DNA of 64,000 nt from DSPP01 sp964607165. GTDB lineage: Bacteria > Zixibacteria > MSB-5A5 > DSPP01. The stretch is from positions 62,001-126,000 of the forward strand of contig CAZSIT010000002.1 of assembly GCA_964607165.1 (NCBI GenBank), in the 5' to 3' direction. Shown here piece by piece: positions 63,034 to 64,000 of the stretch. Numbering within the stretch: the stretch's first letter is position 1; each line of letters opens with the position of its first letter. Position numbers and translations under genes: made by a program. The notes beneath the pieces are model-generated. The model was not told the origin of the DNA. It did no database searches and was given only the letters and a program-made list of their open reading frames with translations.

Positions 63034-64000
63034 TTACTTAACCCCCTCTTTAAAATTAAAGGTGATGGGAGCCATATACCAGAACTTAACATGCTTTTTG
63101 TTGTGAACCGAAGGCTTGAAAAGCCACTGCTTTGCAGCTTCAATAGCAACCTCGTTGAAAATTTCATTTGAACTCCTCAAGATTTTTACGTTCTCAACAT
63201 GTCCAAGCGTATCTACCAATATAGCCAAAACCACCTTTCCCTCAATTCTGTTGTCATAGGCAATTGCCGGGTATTTTGCCACGACTTTCTGAAGTATGGT
63301 CGGCTCTTCGTCACACCTTAAAAGAGTTACAAGTGTTTCTCCCTCTACCCTATTAGCATACCCGGCTTCCAAATACTCCTCATGAGTTGCCTGAGTTGAA
63401 ATCGATTCTTCGCTCTCTCTTGGGTATGCACTTGGCGGAGAAGTGTACTTACCAGGAACAGCATCACCTACTATTTCCACTTTTCTTGCTCCAGGAGGAT
63501 TAATTATAGAATCAGAGCGGCTGCTGCGAATGGAAATGGCCTCAAATACTGTGTCAAAAGTAGATGTTTTCTCTGATAAGCTGTCGATAATTTCTTTCAT
63601 CGATATTTTGGGATGGTTGTTTTGTTCTTCAACGGAAGCCACTGTCACAAGACAACCCTCATTTATTTTCCGCACAGTTATTTTAGCTCCCGATTTTACC
63701 AAACTTGAAATCTTTTTGCATAAAGGGCAAAGATTGGCCGCGCTATTCTCTGGTTTGATGCGCTTAAAAGTTTTCCAGGTTTTGTGCGTAGCTTCACATA
63801 CCATTTCGGCTTCCAGAACCCTAAGCGAATCTTTGGTTGTATAGGAAATTTTAATCCCATCGCCTGTTATTTCTACATTACGGTTTAAGGTCGAAATGGG
63901 GTCATTCCAATAGCTTAATACGTTCTTACAGACTGGGCATTCTGAAGTCCAAGGTCCAAATTTTTGCCACCTGCCGGCTGGTCGTGGGTTTTTAGCAAAG
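63034..64000 (-). CDS. TonB C-terminal-domain protein, partial (5' end outside window)
   Basis: The frame is open to the right edge, so the start lies beyond 64000. About 320 codons are visible. The first part (FAKNPRPAGRWQKFGPW) leads to two C-x2-C pairs (SECPVCKN and LCPLCKK) that could form a zinc ribbon or a redox/haem site. A linker follows, then a C-terminal TonB domain (residues rich in YPAIAYDNRIEGKVVLAILVDTLGHVENVKILRSS and FNEVAIEAAKQWLFKP). Such domains transfer energy to outer-membrane receptors, or serve as structural modules in FCB proteins. No ExbB/ExbD gene is visible. Confidence 0.8.
   Translation of the reverse strand, partial: FAKNPRPAGRWQKFGPWTSECPVCKNVLSYWNDPISTLNRNVEITGDGIKISYTTKDSLRVLEAEMVCEATHKTWKTFKRIKPENSAANLCPLCKKISSLVKSGAKITVRKINEGCLVTVASVEEQNNHPKISMKEIIDSLSEKTSTFDTVFEAISIRSSRSDSIINPPGARKVEIVGDAVPGKYTSPPSAYPRESEESISTQATHEEYLEAGYANRVEGETLVTLLRCDEEPTILQKVVAKYPAIAYDNRIEGKVVLAILVDTLGHVENVKILRSSNEIFNEVAIEAAKQWLFKPSVHNKKHVKFWYMAPITFNFKEGVK

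Overview
The window looks like chromosomal DNA of an uncultured Gram-negative bacterium of the FCB (Fibrobacterota-Chlorobiota-Bacteroidota) group, possibly candidate phylum Zixibacteria or a relative. The signs are: secreted proteins ending in a dockerin-like repeat (ADVV..LN..FLG), lamin-tail and PorV/PorQ-like outer-membrane proteins, a TonB-type protein, and several promoters of the Bacteroidota-like form TTG-N19/20-TAnnTT. No rRNA or ribosomal-protein gene is present, so the phylum is inference. Most of the window is ordinary housekeeping DNA. Visibly AT-richer islands interrupt it, and short palindromic dispersed repeats fill many intergenic gaps.

Layout. 1-2.7 kb: end of a CorA-like transporter, then a preQ0 (7-deazaguanine) operon queD-queE-queC-folE2. 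2.8-4.4 kb: alkyltransferase-like protein and a secreted SGNH-like/dockerin-like protein. 4.4-8.2 kb (minus): signalling operon of FHA protein, metallophosphoesterase and CHASE2-Ser/Thr kinase. 8.3-12.3 kb: dusB-larB-larC-etfA. 12.4-16.7 kb: tRNA-Gln, lipoprotein, VOC protein, outer-membrane protein, DUF885 peptidase. 16.8-18.3 kb: AT-rich AIPR-like putative defence gene with an attenuator-like leader. 18.4-24.6 kb: MsrB-MsrA fusion, RNase R, sigma-54 activator, HicB-like protein, TIR-like protein. 24.6-29.7 kb: three envelope proteins and a dGTPase. 29.7-33.4 kb (minus): HEAT protein, HD-GYP protein, membrane protein. 33.5-34.8 kb: AT-rich two-gene unit (DUF6978-like and DUF1828/1829-like). 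34.9-41.2 kb (minus): glmS, glmM, S1/P1 nuclease, mnmE, dprA. 41.3-43.1 kb: PAP2 phosphatase and uppP. 43.1-51 kb (minus): MacB-type permease and its adaptor, then two tandem secreted paralogues. 51-56.7 kb (minus): HMA protein, DUF255 protein, threonine synthase, peroxiredoxin-like protein, HD protein, cupredoxin. 56.8-60.9 kb: DUF2203 protein, porin, thiC with a TPP riboswitch, lepB. 61-62.6 kb: two tandem micro-peptide genes with structured leaders, then murQ. 62.9-64 kb: tRNA-Val and a partial TonB-domain protein.

Genes that work together. queDEC plus folE2 carry GTP to preQ0. glmS, glmM, murQ and uppP serve amino-sugar and cell-wall metabolism, and glmM and murQ have almost the same promoter. 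The FHA/phosphoesterase/kinase and HEAT/HD-GYP pairs are regulatory modules. AIPR, TIR-like and the DUF6978/DUF1828 pair are likely accessory or defence genes.

The most striking finding is the pair of 23- and 24-residue peptide genes at 61.19 and 61.59 kb. Their first 22 codons differ at eight synonymous and only two non-synonymous positions. Each has a near-perfect Shine-Dalgarno sequence, an upstream foldable leader and its own terminator. I do not recognise the family. A second theme is leaderless transcription: dusB, glmM, murQ, the PAP2 gene and the porin each have a TTG-N19/20-TAnnTT promoter whose -7 box lies only 4-5 nt before the start codon. A third is palindromic repeats invading coding sequence (MsrBA linker, HicB-like tail, adaptor, permease).
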